NCBI GenBank assembly: GCA_963969395.1
Contig: OZ017797.1
Span: 38,440,001-38,504,000, forward strand
Origin: Pseudoscleropodium purum
Lineage: Eukaryota > Streptophyta > Bryopsida > Hypnales > Brachytheciaceae
Length of the DNA stretch: 64,000 nucleotides
Reading direction: 5' to 3'
Under the pieces are notes generated by a model that was not told the origin of the DNA, did no database searches, and saw only the letters and a list, made by a program, of their open reading frames with translations. Both the position numbers and the translations under genes were made by a program. Shown piece by piece: positions 23,252-34,690 of the stretch. Each line of letters opens with the position of its first letter. Position 1 is the first letter of the stretch.

Positions 23252-26200
23252 TCAGGGAGCTTTTGGGTCCTGCTGAGGTGTCACGAAAGTAACCTCTGTT
23301 TTGTCCTTGGGCAGTCCTTGTCTGTTGCCGGTTTCGATCACCTCGTCTGGCTTCTTCTTGGCTGGTTCGGACTGGAACTCACCTCCATTTGATGTCTGGT
23401 TTTATACAAATCAGATGAAGATGAGACAGTTGGTTAAATTTGCTCATGCCAACGGTAATATGAAGTGGTACGAATGCGAGTAAAGCTTTAAATTAGTCCT
23501 CCATTTCTCTTAAGATGCATGAAATTCAATGTGGCAACAACTTACAGAAGTGGATGTGCCGTTGGTACGAGTCGGTGAAGCTTGTTTCTTTAAACCATTC
23601 CGTTTTTGCCTTTGTTCAAGGATGGCATTGCTGTAGTTGGCAAAACTCGGTTGGTTGGTTGATGACATGAGCCGTGCCCACATCCGATCAGCTGTGTTTA
23701 CATTTCTCGAAGTGGCCACCACTCTCTGCACATACAAGAAAAGATATGAAGATCAAATTGGGAAACACATTGCTTCACCACATTTTAAGTGGTCACCATC
23801 CCGACACTTTCTCAAAAAAGTTTTTAAAAAAATGCCCTAGTCCGCAGTGTCCTTACAGGGTTAACATTTTTTAGATTCACAAATTACGTGACATTTTTTT
23901 AATAAAGAGCAACCCATTTATGATTTCAAAAGACAAAAGAGTGTGTACTTACCGAAATGGGAATGTAGCAATGCCGGACATTGACTGGTCCAACGGTGAA
24001 TCCGCAATAGCCGGCCATAGCGCCGTGGATGGCACTATGCGCAAGCAAAGTGCAGTACACATTATCAGAAGCGTTGCTGGGAATGGCTCGAATCATGTAA
24101 GTAGGATCTGCAAACAATCAATGGGATGGAATTAGAGGAGCACAAACAACAGCAGAAATTAGCAGAAAATTTTTGAAGTCATTCGGCCTCCGAGACTCTT
24201 CCTTTACTTCCCGAGGAAAATCTACGAGCGTTCTTCTAATGGAAGAAGCAGCATGAAAAAACAAACCAAAAAAATTGAAAGTCAACAGGAGGAGAAAGGG
24301 AATCAGCTACCTATGTATTTCAAGTTCAGTGGCTCCTTAAATGCCTTGAGGAAATGCTCCTGCAAATAGTCCAAGCAGCAGAGACTCAGGAATTCCAAGC
24401 TGATTTCTTCCGGCGGTCACGAAGTTCGAATGCAATTATCAAAAGCTAAAACAGATGGCGTGTCTTTGCTAAATAGTGCACCACCAAGACAGACACGTGT
24501 AACTTGCTGGTCTCCAGTTAATGAAGACTACGAGTATGACAACTGCAAAATATTCTACTACCTCTCATCAGACATTTATTAACATCTTAAATCAAGAACA
24601 TCTTAACCCTGGAACGCAAGAGCAGTCACCGTGGAAATCATCCTTTTGGGTACCGTTGGGTACCGTGTGAATCATTTGCTTAAAAAACAACCCAAGAACA
24701 CTCATTGGAGGTCAACTACTTTGCAAGACCTCCCCATTTCACAAACAAAATTTCAAAGAAGAACATCTCCACTTCTGTTTTACACCAATGGATTCTCTAT
24801 CATCCATCAGACACTTTTAGGCTGTTGTGTCGTTCCAGGGTTAACTTACCTTGCTAAATCTTGTTACAAAGGTTTGCTAAATCTTGTTATGCTATCATCC
24901 AACCATTTGTTATGGAGAAAAACGAAAAGGAAGAGAGAGTGGAAATGAAAGTGCGAATTGAAGAAGTTGCAAATTCGGCTCTCACCTTGAGATTCTGGCA
25001 AAGCCATAGCCCCACGTCCAGCAGCAACTTGTTTCCCGAAGCATCGTTGACCTTGTCCAGAGAGCCCATGCTCTCCGCCATGAGCTCCTGGCCAGCTCCT
25101 TCGGCCACCACGATGACCATGTGGCCATTTTCTCTCAACCTTTGGTGCACAAACTCAATCAGACCTCCGGGGCCGTGCAAATAGAACGGCACTTCGGGGA
25201 TCAAGCAAAGGTCCTGCACGTTGTCCCAATTTCAAGCATTAAAAAGTCTTTGCTTTTGACTCTACACGTGCATGTATATGGACATGGAACAATAAATAGG
25301 TTTCTTATAGTGAATTCTCAATTATAACTGGAATGTTTATCTTTGATATGTGAGTTCAATTTCAAATTATTTTTAAACACACAAGAGTATAACTCATATA
25401 CATCACCTTGTATTACCCTAACTTCAGAAACATTTAGGCACTGGGTGAACTACTACTAGTACAACTGTTGCAAAGTTTGCAACCACACCCCATTGTTATA
25501 AGAAAATATAATCTTTTCTTTAGTTTGGTAGAACTAAATATTAAACTCCATATGGTCCTTCCAATATTGAATGAAAGTTTGGAAGAATGAAAACATGACC
25601 ATCAGTTTAGATGAGAACGTGATAGAGGGTCATGACATTTTGCACTTAATGAAAAATTATTAATGAAAAGCTTAAGTCCATGAGAGAGAGGTCAATGGGC
25701 CAAAATATAATTACCACATCACGACTTGCAAGAGTAGCATGCATAGCAATGTACCCTGCACCCAAAAACAAAAGAAAAAAAATTTGGATTAGGAAAATGT
25801 AAAGGAATGTGTGAAAGAAGAAATATCAATGGTTGTTGATTTGGTAATAATAGAATTCTAAGACTCTAAACCCTAAACCCCATGATTTAAAGTCTTTTGG
25901 CATAAATTTGTGAGAAAATCTGCCCCAAATGGTCCCAAACAATATACTAGACTAGGTTGAGTTCCTAATGTTCAAAATTCTTTTGGGTCTAAAAAACTCT
26001 CATGTCAAATAGAAAAGGTCTCATTTACTTCCATTTGTTAGGATTTTTAGAGTTTAGAATTTAGGGTTTAAAAAAGAAAAAAAGTCTCCCTTACCACTAT
26101 AGCGTCCCATGAGCTTGACCAACCCAATGCCATTGTGAATACTCTCCGCTTCTACATGGGCCGAATTGATTGCACGTTGGGCTTCTTCAACAGCAGTGTC

Positions 26201-29200
26201 AAAACCAAAGGACTTGTCTATAACCTGTCAATTAATAGATATAACCCCAATCCAATTAATACTCCCATCAATTCTCATACAAACAATCAATGGAAAAGTG
26301 AATAGCTTTAATTTGTCATGATACAAGCACAATGACAATGAATGGAATATTGAAGATTGTGTTGTATACTAAGAATGGGATAATAAGGCAAGAAAAAATG
26401 GACATGACTTTGTGCACTCATAACCCGCAAAACAAGAAACCCAACCCCGAGAAGATGGGTTTACAAAGAATCTTCAAAAAAAAATCCTCCAATACTCAAC
26501 TACATGTGAACTTCCTTGGTATCATTCTCTTTGTCTTCAACAAGAGAATAAGGCTACCCATCAATTTAAGTCTTGGGTTTTGAATCACAATTTGAACTTG
26601 TAGTTTTTGCATTCAAAAGTTTGATAAAAAAATTTTAAATAGTGGCTTCAAGGATGCCGATGGCCTTGAGGAGGGTGGAGCAAGCTCATCATTGATTGAT
26701 TGGTCATTTGAACAAGATATATGATGCCCATTTAAGAAAGATTTTGAAATTCAAGTTTTGGCAACCCTCCTAGGACTTCAAATATACTTTTAAGGATTAC
26801 CTAATCGGTGTTTAAATTATCACGTACATCAATATCATTATCGATTGTTTAATTGATCACTTACATCGATATCATTGTCGATTGTTTTCGGAATGCCTGC
26901 AACCACAACCTTCAGACCCCTCCGTTTACACTCCTGCAGTTAATAAGCCAAACCAACAGGGTTTAAATAACAAGCTTCAAAATAAAAACCCACAAGCGAT
27001 GAGATAAGCTTAATAGTTTCAACCTGAAGTGGCTCATCCTTGTTAATTGAAGTAGTGTAAAGGTAAAAAGAAAAAGAAAAAAAAACTTGATTCTGTCACC
27101 GATGGAGGTGTAAGATTTCATGATTTCATAGTATTGTTTCACTGAGCAATCTGAAGTGGCCCTAAGCATAATTTGAAATAGGAAAATTGAACCTCAAAAA
27201 TTTTCATTTAAGCATACAAATTAGTGAGGTTAACTGATGATGATACCTCGTGGATAGCGTTAGCTCCTTTCTGAGTGCCGTCACCTCCAATTATGTAGAC
27301 CTGATAATGAAGCCACACATATTATCTCAGTGTTTGGAGATGCTATTTGTAATTGAGGTTGATGGAAATCGTCACTTCAAAGGACCCAACTAACCTATGA
27401 GCGCTTGAACTAAAGATCATGAAAAAAAAAATTTTAAACATAATGAATGATAGTAATAACCCTCTTCCAAAATACTCCATATCATTAGAGTACTCTTTCT
27501 TCATTCCATTAATATATTATTCCACCTTCTTCAAAGCTTCCTCAATCAATGAATATTGATTGGATGAAGTACACTTTTCAAAACATGCATGAGGTGTGAT
27601 TGTCCACTAGAAGAGGGTGATTGAAGCAAATTTGAAATTGGTTCATGGAAGTGCTCTAAGATCAAAGAGTTCTTTACAAATAGGAATTTGTAATTGCCAT
27701 ACCTGATCAAATTCACGGTCTTCAATAGAATCCACAATTTTCTTAGTGTCACTTCCACCTCGAGAAGATTTCAAAACAGTGCCCCCACGTTTGTGGATGT
27801 CACTTACCACTTTGGGGTTGAGAGGGATTGTATTCCGGGAATAGAATCCTTTGTAGCCTCCCTACAAATGCAAGGTAGCAAACACAACTAATTAGATTTG
27901 TAAAGACTAATTGGCCCCACTAATCAACCCTTGAAGTTTCACCCCTAAAAGACAGAGTTTTCATGGTTTTACACAAGCTAATTTGATCGATCACATTTTG
28001 AAAAATCAATATTTTATAACAGCAAGATCAAAGAACATTGTATGAATTGGTTAAGAAAGAAAGGAAATGGTGCAAAAGAAAGTCCCCCACATGACCCACT
28101 CAAAAGTGCTAAAAAATGAGACATGAGCTTTTTTAGAACTTACATCAATACCATAAATGTCGCGCACCCCATATTGAGTCCAAAGACCACACACAATCTC
28201 ACGAATTACAGTGTTGATGCCCGGACATAAACCTCCACACGTTACAATACATGCCCTCACATCCTCACATTTGAAATATATCTGCACCCAATTAGCGAGA
28301 ATACAATCACCAAACTTAAGAAAAGAGGCTCCAAATAAAGATACTAACATCACTTTTAAGAAATTGTAATACACGATTGTAACTCCTCCAAAATACTTAT
28401 ATCATTGAATCATCTATCTAAAGCATTCTTTCATCTTTCCATTGATATATTGCACAATATTTCTTGAAGCTCCCTCAACTAATATTAACAAGATGAAGTA
28501 CACTTTTCAAAGCATTTGTTGGTTGAGTATTTAATGGTTAATAGTGTCTTCACCTCATGGCCACTTTTCTCCAAAATTGCTTGAAAATTGTGCCTCAAAA
28601 GTAAGCTTAATAATTTTATAATTTTCAAAAGCCATTAAGAAATTCAGCAAAAGTAAGAGCAGGAGTGAAGAAAATGGGTAACCTTGTCTCGAGGACCGGC
28701 ACGTCTGAAATGAATCCCATCGCCAGTAGTATTCACATTCACAACCACCTGCACACGTGCACAGTATTTTTAAGACATTTTTCTATTCGTTTACATCAAA
28801 ATGACAATGGCAAGCAAGTCGTGAATTCAAGATACAAATCATCACAACACTTTTAAAAAGTGCATGTGAATCATGAATGCTCAAAAAGAAAAATGACATT
28901 AAATTTTTTTAATTATTTTAAAAACTTCTTAGGTTTAGAGCTTACATCTTTAGCAACGACATCCGTGTCCTCCACAAAATACTGCCTGCAACCAAATTCA
29001 CAGAACCCCACCATTCTCAACCACTTGTCAGTGACACAAATTAGATAGAATTCCCTGCATTAGTATAACAACATGATCTGCCAACACTACAAAAAAAATG
29101 ACCCACAAAGAAGACCCACAAGATGAATTGAATCACTTGTTTTGTTTTGTTTAGTAAAAGTTGCGTAAACTCAAGAGCTTCATTGATTGTCCACCATTCA

Positions 29201-29733
29201 ATATCACTTGAAACTAAAACTTTACCTCACAGATAAGTAAGCAGGGTTGTGCTTCAAAGGATTTTCATATGTCTGTAACAAACAACACAAACACACACAC
29301 ACACACACACACACAAAAACAAAATTCAAGTACGTTCATCAATCATACCAAACAATCTTGCACCTGAATTGGCAAAACAAAGATCTCAAATAACTCTTCC
29401 CCGCCTCCCCAAGAAATACAAATTTCCAGAATCTCGCCATTTCCTAGGTTTCAAAACAGAAATTTCAAATGCAGAATTCGAGCTTCACCAGCCGCTGATT
29501 CTCGCATCAAAAGGGAGTAAGTAGTAAACTAATCACATCATCGTAACAAAACCTACAGAAAATGAAGCCCAACAAGATAACTCCAGAAGAATTCTACCTC
29601 CGGAGGAATTTGAGCCAGAAATTTAGGTCGGATTGGGGCTTACCACTAAGTTGGGCAGCCAGTCCGTGAGATGCGGTACATCTTCCAGCACCGCACCTCC
29701 AGTCCCAGAAGACACCTTCGCCGCACACGCCAT
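23252..29733 (-). CDS. ATP-dependent 6-phosphofructokinase, plant type, 529 aa
   Basis: Phosphorylates fructose 6-phosphate with ATP to fructose 1,6-bisphosphate in glycolysis. Fifteen exons in phase on the minus strand: 29733-29644, 29272-29226, 28985-28946, 28748-28683, 28281-28144, 27861-27703, 27300-27247, 26933-26865, 26224-26095, 25755-25715, 25213-24986, 24359-24311, 24107-23953, 23725-23546, 23395-23252. Key residues: CGGLCPG near the N-terminus, GGDGT at 185-189 (the glycine typical of ATP users, not GGDD of the PPi enzyme), catalytic PKTIDND at 213-219, MGRYSG at 260-265, and VVAEGAGQ. The N-terminus ([11 protein letters not shown]) matches plant PFKs; no clear transit peptide, so probably cytosolic. 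After the conserved NQPSFAN the protein carries a further 77 polar, Lys/Pro/Thr-rich residues. Introns hold a TTAA MITE and duplicated segments. Confidence 0.95.
24603..24844. mobile_element. piggyBac-like MITE in PFK intron, best copy of family B
   Basis: TTAA flanks both ends and the terminal repeats are exact mirror images: TTAACCCTGGAACG at 24603 and CGTTCCAGGGTTAA ending at 24844. TTAA targets with CCC...GGG ends are the signature of piggyBac elements. At 242 bp it cannot encode a transposase. Related sequences: 2480-2665, 7460-7655 and 41096-41322. Confidence 0.75.
26820..26892. repeat. Duplicated 3' end of the PFK catalytic exon
   Basis: On the minus strand the last part of exon 26933-26865, coding TIDNDID plus its GTAAGTG donor, recurs about 37 bp further into the intron with few changes and a GTACGTG donor-like site. 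Confidence 0.8.
27455..27645. repeat. PFK intron repeat, copy 1
   Basis: Shares TCCAAAATACT, TTTCCATT-ATATATT, GCTTCCTCAA and GATGAAGTACACTTTTCAAA in the same order with 28375-28560, in another intron of the same gene. Confidence 0.75.
28375..28560. repeat. PFK intron repeat, copy 2
   Basis: Second copy of the segment at 27455-27645, same orientation, about 920 bp away, separated by exon 28281-28144. Confidence 0.75.
29284..29316. repeat. (AC)n microsatellite in PFK intron 1
   Basis: Uninterrupted AC dinucleotide run of about 13 units. A second (CA)n run lies in the 5' region of the same gene. Confidence 0.95.
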
Positions 29734-29973
29734 TGCCACAACTCCTGAAAGCTCTACATACAACACCGACCGATGGAAGAAAAAGCTTCAGTTAGCTAGA
29801 AATAGCGCCAAATCTTACATACGGAGCATTCCATAGCCGCGGAAAACAACTGCAAAATCAAAGCACCCAAATCAAAGCACACTCACCTACGATCCAGCTC
29901 CTTCAAAACTCGCTGGATTCACCACTTCTTTTCTTCAATAAAAATTCAGTAAACGACCCAATTCAAAACCCAG

Positions 29974-30008
<35 letters not shown>

Positions 30009-31620
30009 GACAGACACTTGCCTTCCGCTATCTCTACTTCGAAAATTGTGCACCGGTGATCGGCGTTCCTTCTGCTAAAGGTAAGCTTCACTAACTTGGT
30101 TACGATGCTAATTTGGAGAAGGTCATTGGATTCTCTAAACTTATGAATGTTTGGGAGTGATGCAGTGAGTGAGAGCTCGTCGGTGGTGACTCTTCTAAGG
30201 AAAAAAAAGACTGATAAGTTTATCTTAACTTAGTTCACTTGGTTCTGGAGCTTCAGAGGCTTTGATTCCTTTGTTGAGTGCGCTGTGTTCTCCACTTCTG
30301 CAGGAGCAGGAGCAGGAGGAGCAGCAGCAGCAGAGGTTCGTCAGTTAGTCTGGGTTCCACTGGTTTCTATGAAACTGGAGGGAGTCACGTGGCGAGAAAG
30401 GTTGTGGAATTGGAAAGGGAAGGAGTGGTGGAAATTGATTGGGGGCGTGAGGAGAGGAGAGGAGAGGGAGTTGGGAGGGGTTGGTGTACCGGTGGTTTGG
30501 AGGGTAGATGGGAAAAAAAAAGGGGGAAAAAAAAGGGAAAATTTTATACCAACAAAAGGTTTGTAGGATGGGGGAAACGTAGATCTGGAGCTTCTGAGAG
30601 AAAATCATGAAGCGTGTGAATGACTAAGATATGCACATCAATGAAGAATAGAAAAAAAAAAAATTGTTCCTTTAGTAGTATATATATATATATAATATTT
30701 GGATAAGTTTCATCTATTTATAATAGCTCTGGTTGTAAGCTCTAGAAAACATTCATTGTTTAGTTTATCTAGTGGATGCTGGGCTCTCATAAGGATTTCA
30801 CAAATGTAAAATGATTCTATAGGTGATTGTTTGTGAAAACTAATTGAGTGCATGCCGCTCTGTTGTCCTTATCGCAGCTTCATTAGCTAGGTGGTACATA
30901 AACTATTGACATTCTAGATAATAGCAGTTTGCCTTAGTCAAATTCAAATGTATGGTAGTAGATCCGTTTGCCATTTTTCTTGAAAAAGACAAGGTGTAAG
31001 CCCCATCCAATGCAAGTCTGTTTCATAATTTTCAGACTCTTCTCAAATTGAGCTGTTATGAATTGTCGAAGTTTGGAGGGCCATTGCAAAACCCGAACAT
31101 TTTCACACTCCCCTTTCCTTAGATTTAGAAGAAAATTGTAAAAGTTGTAAAAGTTATTATTTTGGAAAAAATTATATTAAAACCTGAAGAAAATGGGTGG
31201 CGGGGGGAGTGACTTGCGGGTCTTTGGAGAAGGTTCCTTTGGAATGTGGAACCTATGTGAAGTTAAGTTAACCCCCAGTCAAGCTCGAGGGGTGTGACTT
31301 GGGGAGTAGTGAAAACTCCCCCCTGGCTGACACGTGCCCCCCCTCCCCCCCCCCCCTTGGAATCTTTTCCTTGTTCCTAGACTATGTTGCTACCATCTAG
31401 GGTCTACTCGTCCCCAGCAATTGGTCACTTTTGAAATGAAATTATTCCTTCCTTCCAGCTCCGAGGGAGGTGGAGCTCCTCTTTATTATGGGATCCATTG
31501 CAGCATCCAAAAGAGACTCTCAATTTGCAATGGAAATCCTCCATGTGTTTAAGAAAAAAAAAACTCTCAATTTTCCACAGGACTGAAGTTGTTTCAAAGG
31601 ATTTTATTTTTTTAACTTCT
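29734..31620. other. PFK 5' region and purine-rich stretch
   Basis: Upstream flank of the PFK gene. 30300-30340 is a run of GGAGCAGGAGCAGC-like trinucleotides and 30390-30560 is almost pure purine on the plus strand; reading frames there are low-complexity artefacts. A poly-C run lies at about 31337-31358. No gene is seen. Confidence 0.5.
29975..30003. repeat. (CA)n microsatellite upstream of PFK
   Basis: About 14 CA units about 245 bp upstream of the PFK start codon, probably in its 5' UTR or promoter. Confidence 0.9.
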
Positions 31621-31840
31621 GGTAGAACCACCCATTACCAACCAGAGACCCACACCGAACACTAATGGCTAGAAATAGTTGCAACTAAGGTTGGAACAAA
31701 TTATCAACCAAAGTGTAGAATGTGTTTTTTCTCCTTTTCAAATTTGGGATTGATCAAGTCATAGAAATTTACATTGCCTTATACTGCTCCAAAACATATG
31801 TGCAATCCTTCGAAGTGGTTGACTATGGGTGGTTCTATCA
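31621..31840. mobile_element. Family E MITE, short copy
   Basis: Left end GGTAGAACCACCCATTACCA and right end ACTATGGGTGGTTCTATC form inverted repeats. Internal words (AAGGTTGGAACAAAT, TGTGTTTTTTCTCCTTTTCA) match the copy at 6918-7340; the middle is deleted. Confidence 0.75.
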
Positions 31841-31942
31841 TGGTTAGGAGAATTCTCCTCTAGAATTTAATTGTTTGGTTGCTCTGTTGTTTTAAAATGA
31901 GCACCCCAGAATGTGTTGCTGACCCAAAAAACCATCATCCAT

Positions 31943-32968
31943 GTGGGTACATCTCCAAAATCAATACACTGACTCACAAAAGTAGTTGGCCACCCTAAAA
32001 ATCGCTCTCAAAAATTGAGAAATTGGAATTATGAAGTGAAATTTGAACAAGTTGTTGTACAAAAGGGATTTTACCTCCATATGTAATTTCACTTAAAACA
32101 AACTATATTTAGACCTGTTAATATTTGAATGAGTTTTCGATGGAAAAAAAACCTTTTTGTGAAAAGTCAAAATGTCCCATTTCTTTTTATAGGAAGAATG
32201 TACATCTTGACTAGATGCACATGTTATGAGTTTCATGAATTTTGGATTTTTATTGATTAAGATATAATGGATTGAAATTTGACCTCAAAATTTTGTTTTT
32301 TTAATTTTCCACTCCATAAATTACAAAAATAAAAATTCAAAATTCAAAATAACATTAAATAACTATATATATCAAAAACATATTTTTTGCAACTTATGGA
32401 GTAAAAACATTAAAAAATTTTAAAAAATTGATGTCAAATTTCAATCCATTAAATCTCAATCAATAAAAATCCAAAATTCATGAAACTCATAACATGTGAA
32501 TCTAGTCAAAATGAACATTCTTCCTATAAAAAGAAATGAGACATTTTGACTTCTCACAAAAAAAAATTTCTTCCATCAAAAACTCATTCAAATAATAATA
32601 GGTCTAAATATAGTCCATTTTAAGTAAAATTACATACGAGGGTAAAATCCTTTTTGTACAACAATATGTCCAAATTTCACTTCATAATTCCAATTTCTCA
32701 ATTTTTGAAAGTGATTTTTAAGGTGGCCAACTACTTTTGTAAGTCACTATATATACCTATGTCAAAAAACAATTTTAGAACATCTATTGAAAAACACTTT
32801 TGACCCCTTTATAACTTTTGTATACAATAGGTATCTAAATGTCACCGTCTTTAGTGCATTAGAACCTCCTTCCACTTGCCAATAAGAAAATATGAAAATT
32901 TGACCAATCTAATAATAGTAACTATGGACAATAGCAAAAAGTGACAATTTGGAGAGTACCCACCTTTT
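31943..32968 (-). mobile_element. Repeat family A element split by a later insertion
   Basis: The piece 31943-31966 (TGTGGGTACATCTCCAAAAT) and the piece 32750-32968 become one family A copy if 31967-32749 is removed; the join then reads through in the same order as 33066-33345 (TATTGATTTYRGAGATGTA). The outer end at 32968 reads AGGTGGGTACTCTCCAAATT on the minus strand. Confidence 0.75.
31967..32749. mobile_element. 783-bp near-complete palindrome with Tc1-like ends
   Basis: Arms of about 370 bp (31967-32335 and 32375-32749) are inverted copies around a short AT-rich centre. The ends read CACTGACTCACAAAAGTAG and, reversed from the right, TAGTGACTTACAAAAGTAG, followed by TTGGCCACC; TA lies outside each end. 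CAGTGnCTTGCAAAAGTATT with TA duplications is the general pattern of Tc1-type ends, so this is most likely a Tc1/mariner foldback MITE. No transposase is encoded. Confidence 0.8.
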
Positions 32969-33000
32969 AGATTTATTGGAATCACTACATGATGGTGTAT

Positions 33001-33030
33001 TGTCCTCCCTCTATCTCAAAATAAATCTAT
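33001..33030. mobile_element. Solitary Stowaway-like end
   Basis: CCTCCCTCTATCTCAAAATA matches one end of the Stowaway-like elements at 41342 and 56905. No matching right end is found nearby, so it is a remnant. Confidence 0.5.
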
Positions 33031-33065
33031 GTTTTTTGTGGTAGGGGAACTATATATGAAAGTAA

Positions 33066-33345
33066 GGTGGATATCCAAACCATCAATTTTTGCTACTATG
33101 CTTAGTTACTATCATTAAACTTGTTAAATTTTTGTATATTCTTGTTGGCAAATAAAAAAAGGTTCCTATGCACCAAAGAAAATAACATTTGGATATTGTA
33201 TGCAAAAATTATGAAGGGTCAAAGTTTTTTAGGGTAGATGTTTTAAAATCATTCCTTCAACATACATACATATTGATTTCAGAGATGTATACATAATGAT
33301 GATGGAAGTTTTAGGCAAGGTGCAATTTGGAGTATACCCACCTCA
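33066..33345 (+). mobile_element. Repeat family A element with both ends
   Basis: Left end AAGGTGGATATCCAAACC and right end GGTGCAATTTGGAGTATACC, whose reverse complement resembles the left end (AGGTGGGTA..CTCCAAATTG in better copies). The core words of intronic copies (GGTTCCTATGCACC, TTTGGATATTGTATGCAAAA, GAAGGGTCAAA) lie inside. This shows that family A is an inverted-repeat MITE of about 280 bp. Confidence 0.7.
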
Positions 33346-34429
33346 TTAATTAACTATAGACTATGATGGAAATAGTAGAGTAATTTTTTTGAATTTTACA
33401 AGTCACTCATGTAACGATCAATTGCAATATGAATACCGTGCATAAGGGATGACTTAACAAAGAAGGGTCAAAACTTAATTTCAACAATAGATATTGAGAG
33501 GTCCATTTCACCCTAAACCAATCACAAGAAGGCATGCAGAGTTTTTAACCCCTTTGAAAATTATTTGTGCTTTTCTTTAAAATTCACATCTTTTCACTAT
33601 CCTCCCGAAAGATAGATTTCACAATAATGAAAGTGATTTAGTGAGTCCCCAACCCTAATATAGATGAAATCAGGAAAAGAATGTCCAAAATAAATAAAAA
33701 AATTCCTATATTTTTGTGGTTGATGTTTGGACTAAGTTGATTTTAGCAAATTTTATTGCCAAAAAATTTACTTTAGCTTGTATACAAGTGAGCAAGAATT
33801 GGCATGTTTGGTGCTAAGTTTATCCTATATTAAGATCGTGGTCAACAATTCGCCAAGCAAACTAGTTTTGCCATTTTTGTATAAAAAGTGAACATATCAT
33901 ACATGATTCCCACCAAAATATGCTATTTGGCAAATTAGTGATTGTATTTTTGGAAGGTGGTAACAACTCTACCAAAATCACTATTTTACCTACAAATATT
34001 TTATTAAATTAGCAACTCTTGCTTGCTTGAGATTTATTTTTTGCTTTTGGATACTATAAGACCCGTATTTTATTGGTAGCATGTTGCACAAGTGGAGAAA
34101 ATAGGTACTTCATTTCATACAACTATGTCCTTTATAAAATTCTACAATAGAGAAGCTAGAAATTCCTTCTATGTACAGTAGTATTGTAATAAGAAAATTT
34201 TCTATAATTATAGTACACAATTTTTAAACAAGTTTGAATTCAAAAAGTCTTTCAATAGAAAGAGCCTTGATTTATAGGAAACGAAAGGTTCCTTTCCTTG
34301 AAGAACCTTAAGAGTGTTATATATGTATTTGACAAACTAACCTTTGCAAAGACCAATGGCCACGCTTTAACATCTAATTGTGATATGTTTCCATATGTGA
34401 GAATGAAAAGCATTAGATGTTTTTTGAGG
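33346..34429. other. AT-rich intergenic stretch
   Basis: No gene, repeat ends or RNA gene recognised. Confidence 0.5.
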
Positions 34430-34690
34430 GGGCTGGAGGGCCGCTTGGGCCTATTCCCAGAGCTATTCCCCTAGTAGTCCAAGAACGGTTGTTGTTAGAA
34501 TTTTTTTTTAAATTTTAAAATGCAAAAGAAAGTTGAATTTTTTTAATTTTAAAAAAATGACATGGCAAGCGTTGTGCCACGTCACGCAACTACTACAAGG
34601 TAGTGCGGAAAGTCTAGAAACTCAACTCAATGCAAGGGAACTCACAACCCTCTTGGGGCTAAAATCTCATCTAGTGACTATTAGTTCAAG
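34430..34690 (+). repeat. Repeat family C copy
   Basis: Shares GGCTGGAGGGCC, an AACGGTTGTTNT block, a long A/T-rich middle and GGGAACTCACAACCCTCTTG with 53890-54200 and, reversed, with 50580-50830 and 59408-59690. Confidence 0.7.

Noticed and set aside
29085..29100. CACTACAAAAAAAA as a second CACTA end
   Set aside because: No inverted partner or 3-bp duplication is found within the neighbouring kilobase.
30278..30610. Plus-strand frame of 110 codons upstream of PFK
   Set aside because: Almost pure-purine DNA gives Arg/Glu/Gly/Lys repeats; no recognisable domain.
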